Of a stretch of DNA of 64,000 nucleotides, positions 25,274-34,558 are shown piece by piece. A model generated the notes under the pieces. The model did no database searches. It was not told where the DNA came from and saw only the letters and a list, made by a program, of their open reading frames with translations. This stretch comes from an uncultured Oscillospiraceae bacterium (lineage in GTDB: Bacteria; Bacillota; Clostridia; Oscillospirales; Oscillospiraceae). Position 1 is the stretch's first letter. Every line of letters begins with the position of its first letter. The DNA lies in NCBI GenBank assembly GCA_910587255.1, contig CAJUKT010000001.1, positions 1 through 64,000 on the forward strand, read 5' to 3'. Both the position numbers and the translations under genes were made by a program.

Positions 25274-25441
25274 TTGAGGAAGCGCTGATTAAATGCGTCT
25301 GCGGCGCTTTTCGGATTTTTTCCTCCATAGCTTCGTTGTGATTTCTTGCAATAAACACAATGGTTCCTGCGAAATCCCGCCTCGCCGTGGCGAAAAAACT
25401 CCCGCAAATCGCTCCTGCCGATTTAACCAGTCCTTCCTTAA
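25274..25441. mobile_element. MITE-like element, diverged family B, in the proBA leader
   Basis: A 168-bp element with terminal inverted repeats: left TTGAGGAAGCGCTGATTAAATG, right ending GATTTAACCAGTCCTTCCTTAA (17 or so of 22 paired). It has no transposase. Internal segments (tttttcctccata, cgttgtgattt, aaacacaa, gtggcgaaaaaa) align in order with the reverse complement of copies A1/A2, so it looks like a distant member of the same family. Confidence 0.65.
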
Positions 25442-25483
25442 TTCTCAATTTTTGGTTTCGGATATTATACCACGCTGACGTAA

Positions 25484-25515
25484 AAAAGGAAAGCCCGGAT
25501 TTGGGCTTTCCTTTT
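25484..25515. terminator. Bidirectional terminator between the zinc-ribbon gene and proBA leader
   Basis: Stem AAAAGGAAAGCCC / GGGCTTTCCTTTT with a 6-nt loop. T-runs flank on both strands. Confidence 0.85.
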
Positions 25516-25519
25516 CCGC

Positions 25520-25717
25520 TCAGACAGTCTTAAACAGCTCAGGCTTCGATGCCCTCAGCTCAATAGCCCCGCACTGCGGGCAGACATAGCAGTCCACAAC
25601 GCACATCGTTTCGCTGTCCCACATGCTCTTTCTCTTTGTGCCGAGCATCATGGACCGGGACATCCCCGCCAGCAGGTCCGCCCCCTTCATCTCTGTACCG
25701 CATTTCGCACAGTTCAC
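25520..25717 (-). CDS. Small zinc-ribbon protein
   Basis: A 65-aa protein with two CxxC knuckles (MNCAKCGTEM near the start and CYVCPQCGAIEL near residue 47), consistent with one structural zinc ion. Function unknown. It begins 4 nt after the hflX stop and ends at a strong terminator, so it is the last gene of the hflX transcript. Confidence 0.7.
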   Translation of the reverse strand: MNCAKCGTEMKGADLLAGMSRSMMLGTKRKSMWDSETMCVVDCYVCPQCGAIELRASKPELFKTV

Positions 25718-25720
25718 CGC

Positions 25721-26989
25721 TCACCCCTCCGTCTCCGCCAGGTATTCCGCCATCTGCCCCAGGGTCCTGGGCGTGCACACGGCGGTGACCTCGATGGTCT
25801 CGCCGTAGTCCACCTTCTCCACCTTGGCCTCCCGGTAGAGCTGGTCCAGCAGCCCCCCCTTGCCGTAGGGAAGGCGCAGCTCCACCCGGCGCGCCCCGGC
25901 GTCCAGCCGCCGCCCGATGGCGGCCAGCAGCGCGTCCAGCCCCGCCCCGGTTTTGGCGGAGACGGACACCATATCCTCCCCGTGGGGCAGGATGTCTCCC
26001 ACAAATTTATCGCATTTGTTGAACACCTCCAGCCGGGGCGTTTCCGCCGCCCCCAGCTCCTGGATGAGCCGGTCCACCACCGCCGCCTGCTCCCGCCAGT
26101 TGGGGCCGGAGGCGTCGATGACATGGACGAGCAGGTCGGCAAAGGTGAGCTCCTCCAGGGTGGCCTTGAAGGCGTCCACCAGCTGGTGGGGCAGCTTGGA
26201 GATGAAACCCACGGTGTCGGAAATCAGCACCGTGCAGGTGTCGGAGATCTCCAGCGTCCGGGTGGTGGTGTCCAGGGTGTCGAAGAGACGGTTGTTGGCG
26301 GGGATGCCCGCCCCGGTGAGGGCGTTGAGCAGGGTGGACTTGCCCGTGTTGGTGTAGCCCACAATGGCCACCACTGGCACCTCGTTCTTCTCCCGGCGCT
26401 CCCGCTGGGTGGCGCGCACCCGGCGCACGTCCTTCAGCTCCTCCTCCAGCTTGGCGATCTTCCGGTGGATGTGCCGCCGGTCGGACTCCAGCTGCGTCTC
26501 GCCGGGGCCCCGGGTGCCGATGGCGCCCTCCTGCCGCTCCAGGTGCTTCCACATGCCGGTGAGCCGGGGCAGCAGGTACTTGTACTGGGCCAGCGCCACC
26601 TGCAGGCGGCCCTCGCTGGTCCTCGCCCGCTTGGCGAAAATGTCCAGGATGAGGGCGGAGCGGTCCATCACCGTCACCCCCAGCTCCTCGGTGAGCACCC
26701 GCTGCTGGGAGGGGGACAGGGGGTTGTCAAATATGACGATATCCGCCCCCAGGCTTCGGACCAGCTCGCGGATCTCCTCCGCCTTGCCCTCCCCCACAAA
26801 GGTGCGGGGGTCGGGGGCGGAGCGGTTTTGCAGCACCGTTCCCAGGCAGGTTCCCCCCGCCGTATCCAGCAGGGCGGCCAGCTCGTCCAGCGATTCGTCC
26901 GTGGCGTTCTCCTCCCTGCTCAGGCAGGGTGCGTTCAGACCGGCCAGAACGGCGCGGTTTATCTCTTTTACTTCGGTTTTTTCAAACAT
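25721..26989 (-). CDS. hflX: GTPase HflX
   Basis: Ribosome-associated GTPase that splits stalled 70S ribosomes. The 422-aa protein has an N-terminal HflX domain (TFVGEGKAEEI, VIFDNPLSPSQQRVL, DRSALILDIFAKRART) and the linker GPGETQLESDRRHI followed by a coiled coil. The G domain has P-loop VGYTNTGKSTLLN (about residue 208), DTTTR, DTVGFI and NKCD, and a short C-terminal domain follows. Normal length. Start ATG 26989. Confidence 0.95.
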   Translation of the reverse strand: MFEKTEVKEINRAVLAGLNAPCLSREENATDESLDELAALLDTAGGTCLGTVLQNRSAPDPRTFVGEGKAEEIRELVRSLGADIVIFDNPLSPSQQRVLTEELGVTVMDRSALILDIFAKRARTSEGRLQVALAQYKYLLPRLTGMWKHLERQEGAIGTRGPGETQLESDRRHIHRKIAKLEEELKDVRRVRATQRERREKNEVPVVAIVGYTNTGKSTLLNALTGAGIPANNRLFDTLDTTTRTLEISDTCTVLISDTVGFISKLPHQLVDAFKATLEELTFADLLVHVIDASGPNWREQAAVVDRLIQELGAAETPRLEVFNKCDKFVGDILPHGEDMVSVSAKTGAGLDALLAAIGRRLDAGARRVELRLPYGKGGLLDQLYREAKVEKVDYGETIEVTAVCTPRTLGQMAEYLAETEG

Positions 26990-27055
26990 ATAGGGTATTA
27001 TACCTCATCTTCCAAAAGTTATAGGCGCGTTTCCACCGCCCAGCCTGCGGGTGCT

Positions 27056-27093
27056 AAAGAGAAAGACCCGCTGCAATCTCTTGCAACGGGTCC
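27056..27093 (-). terminator. Terminator of rpmE
   Basis: Read on the minus strand: GGACCCGTTGCAA / TTGCAGCGGGTC stem with a 4-nt loop, followed by TTTCTCTTT. Confidence 0.7.
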
Positions 27094-27116
27094 TTGAACC
27101 GACTGGTTGTTGTGGC

Positions 27117-27317
27117 TCAGCCCAAACCGAACTTCTTGTTGAAGCGGCTGACGCGTCCGCCGGTATCCACCATCTTCTGCTTGCCGGTGTAGAAGGGGTG
27201 ACACTTGGAGCAGACTTCCACCTTGATGTCCTTCTTCGTCGAGCCAGTCTCGATCACGTTGCCGCAGGCGCACGTAATGGTGGTCTGCTGATAATTGGGA
27301 TGGATGCCTTCCTTCAT
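27117..27317 (-). CDS. rpmE: 50S ribosomal protein L31, zinc type
   Basis: A 66-aa large-subunit protein bridging to the small subunit. [20 protein letters not shown] and [30 protein letters not shown] are the L31 signatures. The CxC and CxxC pairs mark the zinc-binding C+ form. RBS GAAAGAGGTG. Monocistronic, between its own promoter and terminator. Confidence 0.97.
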   Translation of the reverse strand: MKEGIHPNYQQTTITCACGNVIETGSTKKDIKVEVCSKCHPFYTGKQKMVDTGGRVSRFNKKFGLG

Positions 27318-27386
27318 GGGGATTCACCTCTTTCTGTCGCTGCCAAAAGTCCAGGAGCACACTGACTCCTTGTAAACGCAAGCTGT

Positions 27387-27415
27387 ATGATATCACGCCC
27401 GGCGGAAAATTGCAA
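27387..27415 (-). promoter_or_regulatory. Promoter of rpmE
   Basis: Read on the minus strand: TTGCAA (27410-27415), 17-nt spacer, TATCAT (27387-27392). A leader of about 60 nt follows. Confidence 0.65.
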
Positions 27416-27450
27416 GGACTTTTTTCAAATTCTCCAACCTTTTTCTGTTT

Positions 27451-30400
27451 TCACAGCTCCACGGCGCGTCCCACGCTGAAAAACCAAAGGTACCGGCGCC
27501 TGACGGGCACCCCCGCCGCCTGGGACAGCGCCCGGCTGTAGGCGTCCAGCTGCGGCCGGTAGTCCAGCGCCCGGCCCTCCGCGCCGTCCTGGGCCACCCG
27601 GTCGGTTTTGAAGTCCAGCACCGTCGCCGTGCCGTCCTCCTCCATAAACCAGCAGTCCACCACCCCCTGGAGCAGCACCTCCTCCCCGGCCCCGGCCTGG
27701 GGGTAATACTCCGCCGCGGGCACGAGCAGGGAGAATTTGAACTCCCGCTCCACCCGCTTTGACCGGCGCAGGCGCGCGCCCAGCTCCGAGCGGAAGAAGG
27801 CCAGGATGTCCGCCGGGTTGACGGCGTTCCCCTGCCGGGGGGTGATATACTCCCCCTCCACCAGCCGGGTCACCTCGTCGGCGATCCCGGCGAAGCTGCC
27901 CGTGCGGCCATAGTCCAGATACTGCATCACCATATGCAGGGCCACGCCCCGCTGGGCGGGGGTGAGGGGCCGCTCCCCCTCAAACACCGGGCGGCGCAGC
28001 GCCACCTGGGACACCGCGGGCCGCAGGGCGCCGGGGGACAGCTCTGCGGCGTTTTCCGCCGCCTCCGCGTCCTTCTCCCTGCCCTTGAGCTGGGTCGCGG
28101 TGAGCTTGGAGGCGATGGCGGCGCACACCATATGGGGATAGCGCCAGCCCAGCCGCGCCTCCAGCCCCTCGGGCAGGGCGGCGGCCGGGGCGCGCCCCTC
28201 CCCGCCGGGCTGGCCCTGGGGCGTCTCATAATCCCCCCCGGACAGCAGCCGGATATCCCAGCCAAGCCCCTCCTCCGCCGGGGGGGCGGGCCGGGATGCG
28301 TCCAGCCCCGCCCACAGCGGCCCGCTGTCCCGCCGGCACAGCACCGGGGTGAGCACCCACTCCGCCATGGCGTGGGCGCAGGCCATCTGCCGGGGGGACG
28401 GGGGGCACTGGGCCTGCCCCGCCAGGGAGGCCAGCGCCCCGCCCCGGCCGTTGACGGCGGCAAACAAAATCAGCTTGTGCTCCGCCCGGGTCATGGCCAC
28501 ATACAAAAGCCGCATCTCCTCCGCGCGCAGCTGCCGCCGCAGGCGCAGGGCCACCGCGTCCCGGGCGATGGTGGCGTAGCGCACCCCCCGCTCCCGGTCC
28601 ACCCGCTTGGGGCCCAGCCCCAGCTCCGGGTGGAACAGGACGGTGGCCTTGCTGTCCGCCTCGTTAAACTGCCGGTCCAGGCCGCACACCAGCACCACCG
28701 GGAACTCCAGCCCCTTGGACTTGTGGATGGACAGGATGCGCACCCCTCCCGCCTCCCCCCCGGGCACGGGAACGGGGACGCCGTTTTCCGCCATCCGGCT
28801 CAGGTGGAGCAGGAAGGCCATCAGCCCCCGGTGGCCGCCGCTCTCAAAGCGGGCCGCCTCGTCGTACAGCGCCATCAGGTTGGCCCGCCGCCGCTCGCCG
28901 TCGGGCATGGCGGCAAACACCGCGGGCACGTCCAGCCTGCCGTATATGTGCCAGAGCAGGCGGTGGCTGCTCTCCTCCGCCGCCAGCTCCCGCAGCCCGG
29001 CCAGCAGCTCCAGGAAGTCCATGCAGTCCGCCTCCCCCCGGGCCGCCCCGGCGCTCAGGCAGTCGTACACCGTCCCCTCCCCCGCCGAGCGCAGCCCGGC
29101 CAGCCGGTCCGGGGTGAAGCGGAACAACGGCGAGCGCAGCGCCGCCAGCAGCGCCACGTCCTGCCGGGGGTTGTCCAGCACCTGGAGCAGGGCGATGGCC
29201 ACCGACACCTCGGTGGTGCCGAAAAACGCCCGCCCCCCCTCCGCCGACCAGGGGATGGACAGCTCCCCCAGGGCGGCGGCGTAGTGGCGCAGCACAGGGC
29301 CGGGCGAGCGCAGAAGGATGACGATGTCCTCCGCCCGGACAGGCCGCCCCCCCACGTCCAGGCCGCTGTCCAGCAGCTCCCGGACGCGGCGGGCGACGGC
29401 CCGGGCCGCGACCAGATCCTTGTCCGCCCGTTCCTCCCCCTCCCCGCCGGTGAGCGTGGACAGGTCCACGCAGTCCAGCTCCACACAGTACCGGGGGTCG
29501 GGGGGCAGGTCCGGCCGGCCGGGGCGCAGCGCCTCGTCCTCCCCGTAGTCCAGCTCCCCCGCGGCCCGGGTCATCACGTTCCCAAACACAAAGTTTACGC
29601 CGCTGAGCACCTCGGGCCGGGAGCGGAAGTTGTGGGTCAGCAGCACCTTGCGCCCCTGCCCCGGCGCGGCCCGGTCCGCCGGGACAAAGCTGTCCAGCTT
29701 GCTCAAAAAGATGCCCGGCTCCGCCAGCCGGAAGCGGTAGATGGACTGCTTCACGTCCCCCACCATAAAGAGGTTCCCCCCCACCGACAGCGCGCCGAAG
29801 ATGGCGTTCTGCACCGCGTTGGTGTCCTGGTACTCGTCCACCATGATCTCCCGGAACTGCCGCCCCACGTCCACGGCCAGCTGGGAGGGGGAGCCGTCCT
29901 CCTCCCGCAGCAGCGCCGCTGTCAGGTGCTCCCCGTCGGCAAAGTCGATGAGACGGCGGCGGCGCTTGAGGCGGGTGAACGCCTGGCCGAAGCCCACCGC
30001 CACATCCAGCAGGGCGGTCATGGCGGGGCCCACCGCCCGCAGGTCGTCCATGGCCTGGTCCGCCGTGACGCAAAAGCGCTCCCCCAGCTCGGTGAGCTGG
30101 GCCTTGCACCGCTTGCGCAGGGCGGTCATGCGCGCCTTCAGCGCCTCGCAGCACTCCCCCTTCCTGGTCCCCGCCCGGGGGAAGGGGATGGGGAAGCAGG
30201 CCGCCGCGCTGTCCCACCCCCGGCCCAGCGCCTGCTCCAGCCCCCCCAGGGCGGCGATGGTGCCCTCCAGGGAGGCGCCGTAGTTTTTCTCCAGCAGCTC
30301 GTCGAAATAGATCTCGTCCCGCACCCGCCGCAGCGCGTCCAGCCAGCACCGCGCCAGCTCCCCCGCGTCGGCCAGAAGCTCCCGGCCCCAGGGGGTGTCC

Positions 30401-31026
30401 TCCGGGCCCATGCCCGGCGGCAGCACGAAATCCCGCTTCCGGTTTGTCAGCCACCCCGCCGGGTCGGCCTGGGCCTGGACCTGCTTGTGGACGTAGAGTA
30501 CCGCCTCCTCCAGGGTCTGGTCGTCCCGCTCCCCCGCCAGGGCGTCCACCAGGGCGGCAAAGGGAGCGTCATTTGGGATGCTGGCGTACCGCTCCTCCAG
30601 CACCTCCTCCAGGGCGCGGCGGCGCAGCTCGTCCCCCTCCGCCTCGTCGCACAGCCGGAAGTCCGGGTCCAGCTGCGCCAGATGGCCCCACTGGCGCAGA
30701 AGATCCAGGCAGAAGGCGTCGATGGTGCAGATTTTTGCGTTATATACCAGGGTGGCGCACCGTCTCAGGTGCCGGTTCCCCGGATTTTGGGCCAGCCGGG
30801 CGTGGATGGCCCCGGCAACGCGGTCGCGCAGCTCCGCCGCCGCGGCGTTGGTGAAGGTGATGACCAAGAAGCGGTCAATGCTCTCCCCCTGCTCCACATA
30901 GCCCATCAGCCGCTCCACCAGCACCCGGGTCTTGCCCGACCCGGCGGCGGCGGACACCAGCAGGTCCCCCCCCCGGTTGTCCGCTGCGGCGCGCTGCTCC
31001 CTTGTCAGCTCAATGGCCACCGCCAT
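27451..31026 (-). CDS. addA: ATP-dependent helicase/nuclease subunit A
   Basis: Helicase-nuclease motor of AddAB, which resects double-strand breaks for recombination. The 1191-aa UvrD-like protein has Walker A SAAAGSGKTRVLVERL near residue 30, FTNAAAAELRDRV, DEYQDTN (Walker B), GDVKQSIYRFRLAEP, and ILSIHKSKGLEFPVV with VAMTRAEHKL. A C-terminal RecB-family nuclease domain carries VVDCWFM and ATVLDFKTDR (catalytic D-x-K). Start ATG 31026 overlaps the addB end by 17 nt; a GTG at 31020 sits at better distance from GGAGGAGG and is an alternative. Confidence 0.95.
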   Translation of the reverse strand: MAVAIELTREQRAAADNRGGDLLVSAAAGSGKTRVLVERLMGYVEQGESIDRFLVITFTNAAAAELRDRVAGAIHARLAQNPGNRHLRRCATLVYNAKICTIDAFCLDLLRQWGHLAQLDPDFRLCDEAEGDELRRRALEEVLEERYASIPNDAPFAALVDALAGERDDQTLEEAVLYVHKQVQAQADPAGWLTNRKRDFVLPPGMGPEDTPWGRELLADAGELARCWLDALRRVRDEIYFDELLEKNYGASLEGTIAALGGLEQALGRGWDSAAACFPIPFPRAGTRKGECCEALKARMTALRKRCKAQLTELGERFCVTADQAMDDLRAVGPAMTALLDVAVGFGQAFTRLKRRRRLIDFADGEHLTAALLREEDGSPSQLAVDVGRQFREIMVDEYQDTNAVQNAIFGALSVGGNLFMVGDVKQSIYRFRLAEPGIFLSKLDSFVPADRAAPGQGRKVLLTHNFRSRPEVLSGVNFVFGNVMTRAAGELDYGEDEALRPGRPDLPPDPRYCVELDCVDLSTLTGGEGEERADKDLVAARAVARRVRELLDSGLDVGGRPVRAEDIVILLRSPGPVLRHYAAALGELSIPWSAEGGRAFFGTTEVSVAIALLQVLDNPRQDVALLAALRSPLFRFTPDRLAGLRSAGEGTVYDCLSAGAARGEADCMDFLELLAGLRELAAEESSHRLLWHIYGRLDVPAVFAAMPDGERRRANLMALYDEAARFESGGHRGLMAFLLHLSRMAENGVPVPVPGGEAGGVRILSIHKSKGLEFPVVLVCGLDRQFNEADSKATVLFHPELGLGPKRVDRERGVRYATIARDAVALRLRRQLRAEEMRLLYVAMTRAEHKLILFAAVNGRGGALASLAGQAQCPPSPRQMACAHAMAEWVLTPVLCRRDSGPLWAGLDASRPAPPAEEGLGWDIRLLSGGDYETPQGQPGGEGRAPAAALPEGLEARLGWRYPHMVCAAIASKLTATQLKGREKDAEAAENAAELSPGALRPAVSQVALRRPVFEGERPLTPAQRGVALHMVMQYLDYGRTGSFAGIADEVTRLVEGEYITPRQGNAVNPADILAFFRSELGARLRRSKRVEREFKFSLLVPAAEYYPQAGAGEEVLLQGVVDCWFMEEDGTATVLDFKTDRVAQDGAEGRALDYRPQLDAYSRALSQAAGVPVRRRYLWFFSVGRAVEL

Positions 31027-34000
31027 CCTCCTCCCATCTGTCCATCCACTCCCAGAACTGCGCCGCCCGCAGCCCGCGCCGGAACCGCCGCCGGTCCCCG
31101 CAGCCCTCCTCGAAGTGGCACGCCGCCTTGTAATCGCACCAGCGGCAGGGGTTTTTGTCCGCCCCCTGCCAATAGGGGTCGGCGTCGATATTGCCCGCCG
31201 CCAGCTCCCCGGCGGCGGCGCGCAGCGCGGCGGTGATGTATCCGTCCAGCGCCTCCATCTGCGCTGGGGTGACCAGGCTGTCCCCCCCGCCCCGGCCCGT
31301 GCCCACGGGCAGGAAGCGGTACTCCCCCGCCGGGCGCTCCATGGCCGAGAGCACGTCCGGGTCGTCCAGCACCAGCCCCTGCCGCCGCAGCAGCCGGTCC
31401 CTAGCCCTCTGGATCTCCCCGTCGGACATGTCCCGCTCGCCGTCCACCAGCGGCGTGCGGGCGGGTACGTACAGCACCCCGGCGGGGACGGTCTCCTCCG
31501 GCCCCAGCAGCCCCTTCCCCTCCCGGCGCAGGGCAAAGAGGTAGAGCAGCATCTGCAGCCCCCGTCCATCCGCCACATCGGCAAAGTCAAAGCTCTTTTT
31601 GCCCGTCTTATAGTCCACCACCCGCACATAGCGCTTCCCCTCGTGGAGCCACTGGTCCACCCGGTCCACATACCCGGTCAGGCGCAGGCGCACCCCCTGC
31701 TCCACCTCCACCGGGGGCAGGTCCTTGCCCGGGCCGAAGCCCAGCTCAAAGGCGGCGGGGGTGAAGTCGGATACCGCCAGCTCGGCGCACACGCTCCGGG
31801 CCACCGCCAGCGCCGCCCCCTTCATCCGCTGGAAGAGAACGCGAAACCGGGCGGGCTCCCCCTCCAGATTCGACAACACCTCCCGCTCATAGCGCTCCGC
31901 CGCCGCCTGGGACAGCCGCTCCACCGCCCGCACGTCGTCCAGCGGCGTGCCCTCCTCCCTGGCCGCGCGGAGGGTGCGCTCCAGCACGTCATGGACAAAG
32001 GTGCCATACTCCGCGGCCCGGAAGGCCGCCCGCTGCCGGGGCTTGGCATCCAGCCCGAAGCGGAGAAAATAGCCGAAATGGCAGGAGTTGACCAAATCCA
32101 GCTTGGTGGCCGACATGGGGACCACCGGCCCGAACAGGGCGTCCACCGCCGGACGGGACAGCCGCCCCCGCCGCCAGCCGGCCGCATCCTGGATGCGCTC
32201 CACCCGGTCCGACAGCCCGGGCACCCGCTTCAGCGCCTCCGCCACGGCGGGGCTGCTCCCCGCCAGCTCCAGCGCCGCGTCCGGGGCGGACAGCCGGGCC
32301 AGGGGATCGCCCCCGTCCCGCACCGGGGCATCCGGGAACAGCGCCCCCAGCCGCGCCCACAGGAAGCAGGGGGTCCTTTGATTGTCCCCCTCCCCGGCGG
32401 AATAGCTGACGTACAGCCGCTGGGACGGGCGGCAGCAGGTCTCATAGGCAATGGTCATCTCCCGGCGCAGCTTGTCCTCCTGCCGGGGGGCCAGCTCCAC
32501 CTCCATGGCGGACAGCGCATCCCGGTCCTGGTCGGTAAACAGCCCCGGGGAAACCGCGCAGTCCGGGATAGCGCCGCTGTCCGCCCCCAGCAGGAACAGC
32601 GCCTTGACCTCCTTGTGGGCCATGCGGGGGGCATCCCCCACCGTCACCGCGTCCAGCGAGACGGGGATGGCCCCCACATCATACTGGGACAGCACCAGGG
32701 AAAACAGCCGGGAGAACTCCTCCAGCTCCAGCTCCGTGTCCCCCAGCAGCAGCGCGCACTGCTCCAGCCCCCCCGCCAGAATGTCCCAGAGCTGGCGGTA
32801 CTGGGCGGCGGCGGTGCGCTCGCCCCGCCGGTCCAGGCTGTCCGCCCGCTGCCCCAGGCGGGTGGGCAGGTCAATGTCCTCCAGCAGCTGATAGAGGGCC
32901 AGCGCCCTCCCCCGGCCGGTCTTGTCCGTCCCCTTCCGCAGGGCTTCCAGGGGCGCAATCACCCTCCGGCGCAGGCCGTCCAGCCAGGCCACAAGGGCCG
33001 TGTCCGCCGGGGTAAACTCCCTGCCGTACCCCTCCGGGTGCATGTCCCAGGGCTTCTGCCGCGTCCAGGCCGGCCCCTTCAGGTCCCAGGTGAGGACGTA
33101 GTTTTCCAGCAGGTCCCGCTCCTCCTCCGTGATGCCGGTGAGGCCGGTTTTCAGGTAGCGGAACAGCTCCTCATAGGGGTAGTCCGACCCGGCGGCGGCC
33201 AGGGCGGAGGTCACCAGGGCCAGCACCGGCTTTTCCAGAACGTCCTCCATGGCGGACAGGAACACCGGCACCCCGTACCGGGCGAAGACGCTCTCCACCA
33301 GCTCCCCGTATCCGTCCAGCCGCCGGGCGCACACGGCGATATCCCGGCAGCGGCAGTTCTCCTCCCGCAGCAGGCGGAGGATCTCCGCCGCGCACCACTC
33401 CACCTCCTGGCGGGGGCTGGCGGCGGCCACCCGGACCACGGCGCACTCGCCGGCCCAGGCTTGTCCGGGCCCTTCGCCAAACAGGTTTTCCTCCAAAAAA
33501 GCCAGGGAAGGGCAGCGTGCCAGCGGCCTGTCCAGGACCTCCTCCCGGACGGGGACGGCACCGGCCTTCGCCAGCCGGGCCAGACGGCCTGCGCAGCGCA
33601 GGGCGGGCTGGAAAATGCCGGACGGGTCGTCCTCCCCGCCGCACACCAGGGCCACCGTCAGCTCCCCCTGGGCCATGAGGGCGGACAGCACCCGCTCCTC
33701 CTGGGGGGTGAAGTCGGTGAAGCCATAGACATAGAAGGCCATCCCCGCCCCCCAGCGGGTGCCCTCCAGCTGAACAGCCAGCCGGTCCAGCCGGCCCCGG
33801 GGGTCGGCCGCGCCCTGGGCCTCCAGCCCCCGGTAAGCGGCATAGATCAGCCCCAAATCCTTCAGCTTGTCCCCCTGCCGTCCCCCCAGCTCCTCCCCGG
33901 CGGCCATGAGGGCCTCCGGCTCCACCCGGTAGGACCGGCACTCGTCCACCGTGGCCAGCAGCCCCGTCAAAAACGCGGGCTTCCGGGAGGGGGCGCGGTA

Positions 34001-34309
34001 GGTGGTCAGCGCGTCGGCCACCCGGCGCAGCGCGGCGTACATCAGCAGCATCCGCCCCCCCGGGTCCAGCATGGGGGCGGCCCCGCCCCCGGCCGCGTCG
34101 GTGAGCCGCCCCGCCAGGCGGGTGAAGGACAGCACCTCGCAGGACATGGACGCCCCGCCCCCCAGAACGGCGCACATGGCCCGCTCGCTCTCGTGGGAAA
34201 ACTGCTCGGGCACAATGAGCAGACGGCGGCGGGCGTCCGAGCGTCCCATCCGCTCCAGCAGCTCCCCCCGGATATCCCGCCCCGCCCGGGCGCGGAGAAG
34301 GTTCAGCAT
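31010..34309 (-). CDS. addB: ATP-dependent nuclease subunit B
   Basis: Inactivated-helicase subunit of AddAB that reads Chi and carries a second nuclease. The 1099-aa protein begins MLNLLRARAGRD. Signatures are IVPEQFSHESE, the nuclease motif VVDYKTGKKSF, and four Cys for an iron-sulfur cluster: one in NSCHFGYFLRFG and three in CRWCDYKAACHF. The N-terminal Walker A present in Bacillus AddB is not recognisable here. The ATG at 34309 is preferred over an ORF start 42 nt upstream because homology begins at MLNLL. It heads the addBA operon. Confidence 0.93.
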   Translation of the reverse strand: MLNLLRARAGRDIRGELLERMGRSDARRRLLIVPEQFSHESERAMCAVLGGGASMSCEVLSFTRLAGRLTDAAGGGAAPMLDPGGRMLLMYAALRRVADALTTYRAPSRKPAFLTGLLATVDECRSYRVEPEALMAAGEELGGRQGDKLKDLGLIYAAYRGLEAQGAADPRGRLDRLAVQLEGTRWGAGMAFYVYGFTDFTPQEERVLSALMAQGELTVALVCGGEDDPSGIFQPALRCAGRLARLAKAGAVPVREEVLDRPLARCPSLAFLEENLFGEGPGQAWAGECAVVRVAAASPRQEVEWCAAEILRLLREENCRCRDIAVCARRLDGYGELVESVFARYGVPVFLSAMEDVLEKPVLALVTSALAAAGSDYPYEELFRYLKTGLTGITEEERDLLENYVLTWDLKGPAWTRQKPWDMHPEGYGREFTPADTALVAWLDGLRRRVIAPLEALRKGTDKTGRGRALALYQLLEDIDLPTRLGQRADSLDRRGERTAAAQYRQLWDILAGGLEQCALLLGDTELELEEFSRLFSLVLSQYDVGAIPVSLDAVTVGDAPRMAHKEVKALFLLGADSGAIPDCAVSPGLFTDQDRDALSAMEVELAPRQEDKLRREMTIAYETCCRPSQRLYVSYSAGEGDNQRTPCFLWARLGALFPDAPVRDGGDPLARLSAPDAALELAGSSPAVAEALKRVPGLSDRVERIQDAAGWRRGRLSRPAVDALFGPVVPMSATKLDLVNSCHFGYFLRFGLDAKPRQRAAFRAAEYGTFVHDVLERTLRAAREEGTPLDDVRAVERLSQAAAERYEREVLSNLEGEPARFRVLFQRMKGAALAVARSVCAELAVSDFTPAAFELGFGPGKDLPPVEVEQGVRLRLTGYVDRVDQWLHEGKRYVRVVDYKTGKKSFDFADVADGRGLQMLLYLFALRREGKGLLGPEETVPAGVLYVPARTPLVDGERDMSDGEIQRARDRLLRRQGLVLDDPDVLSAMERPAGEYRFLPVGTGRGGGDSLVTPAQMEALDGYITAALRAAAGELAAGNIDADPYWQGADKNPCRWCDYKAACHFEEGCGDRRRFRRGLRAAQFWEWMDRWEEDGGGH

Positions 34310-34372
34310 GGCCCCGGCCCCCTTTCGCGGTTTTTTTACATGATACCACACGGGGCCCCGGAAAAAAAGCTG

Positions 34373-34401
34373 TTGACAATCCTTTCTTCATCTGGTATGA
34401 T
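34373..34401 (+). promoter_or_regulatory. Promoter of the infC-rpmI-rplT operon
   Basis: TTGACA (34373-34378), 17-nt spacer, TATGAT (34396-34401). Confidence 0.85.
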
Positions 34402-34558
34402 ATTTGGGCAAAAGGAAGCAGGAATGGCGCCGCCGTCCTCACCTTCCGCCGCGGGCGGGAAGGTTAACATGGTGAACCGCGCACGGGAACCGTGCGGGCT
34501 TCGTTGTGGACGTGGGTGCCTTTTCGCATCCGCGTATTTATTTTTTGTATGGAGGTGC
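34402..34558 (+). promoter_or_regulatory. Structured infC leader, probable L20-type autoregulatory attenuator
   Basis: The roughly 150-nt leader folds into ACCTTCCGCC/GGCGGGAAGGT and CGCACGG/CCGTGCG hairpins. A final stem, GACGTGGGTGC / GCATCCGCGT, is followed by ATTTATTTTTT, a terminator directly before the infC ribosome site. In Bacillus L20 binds such a leader to attenuate infC-rpmI-rplT. The exact L20 pseudo-binding site was not verified. Confidence 0.6.

Noticed and set aside
25266..25478. Small ORFs inside the MITE-like elements
   Set aside because: They follow the element sequence on both strands, have no ribosome sites and no protein features, so they are likely spurious.
27934..31236. 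1100-codon plus-strand reading frame opposite addA
   Set aside because: A shadow of addA; no domain signature, and AddA motifs on the other strand are complete.
30932..34550. Long plus-strand extension in front of infC
   Set aside because: It runs antisense to addB and across the infC promoter and attenuator. IF-3 homology starts only at 34559.
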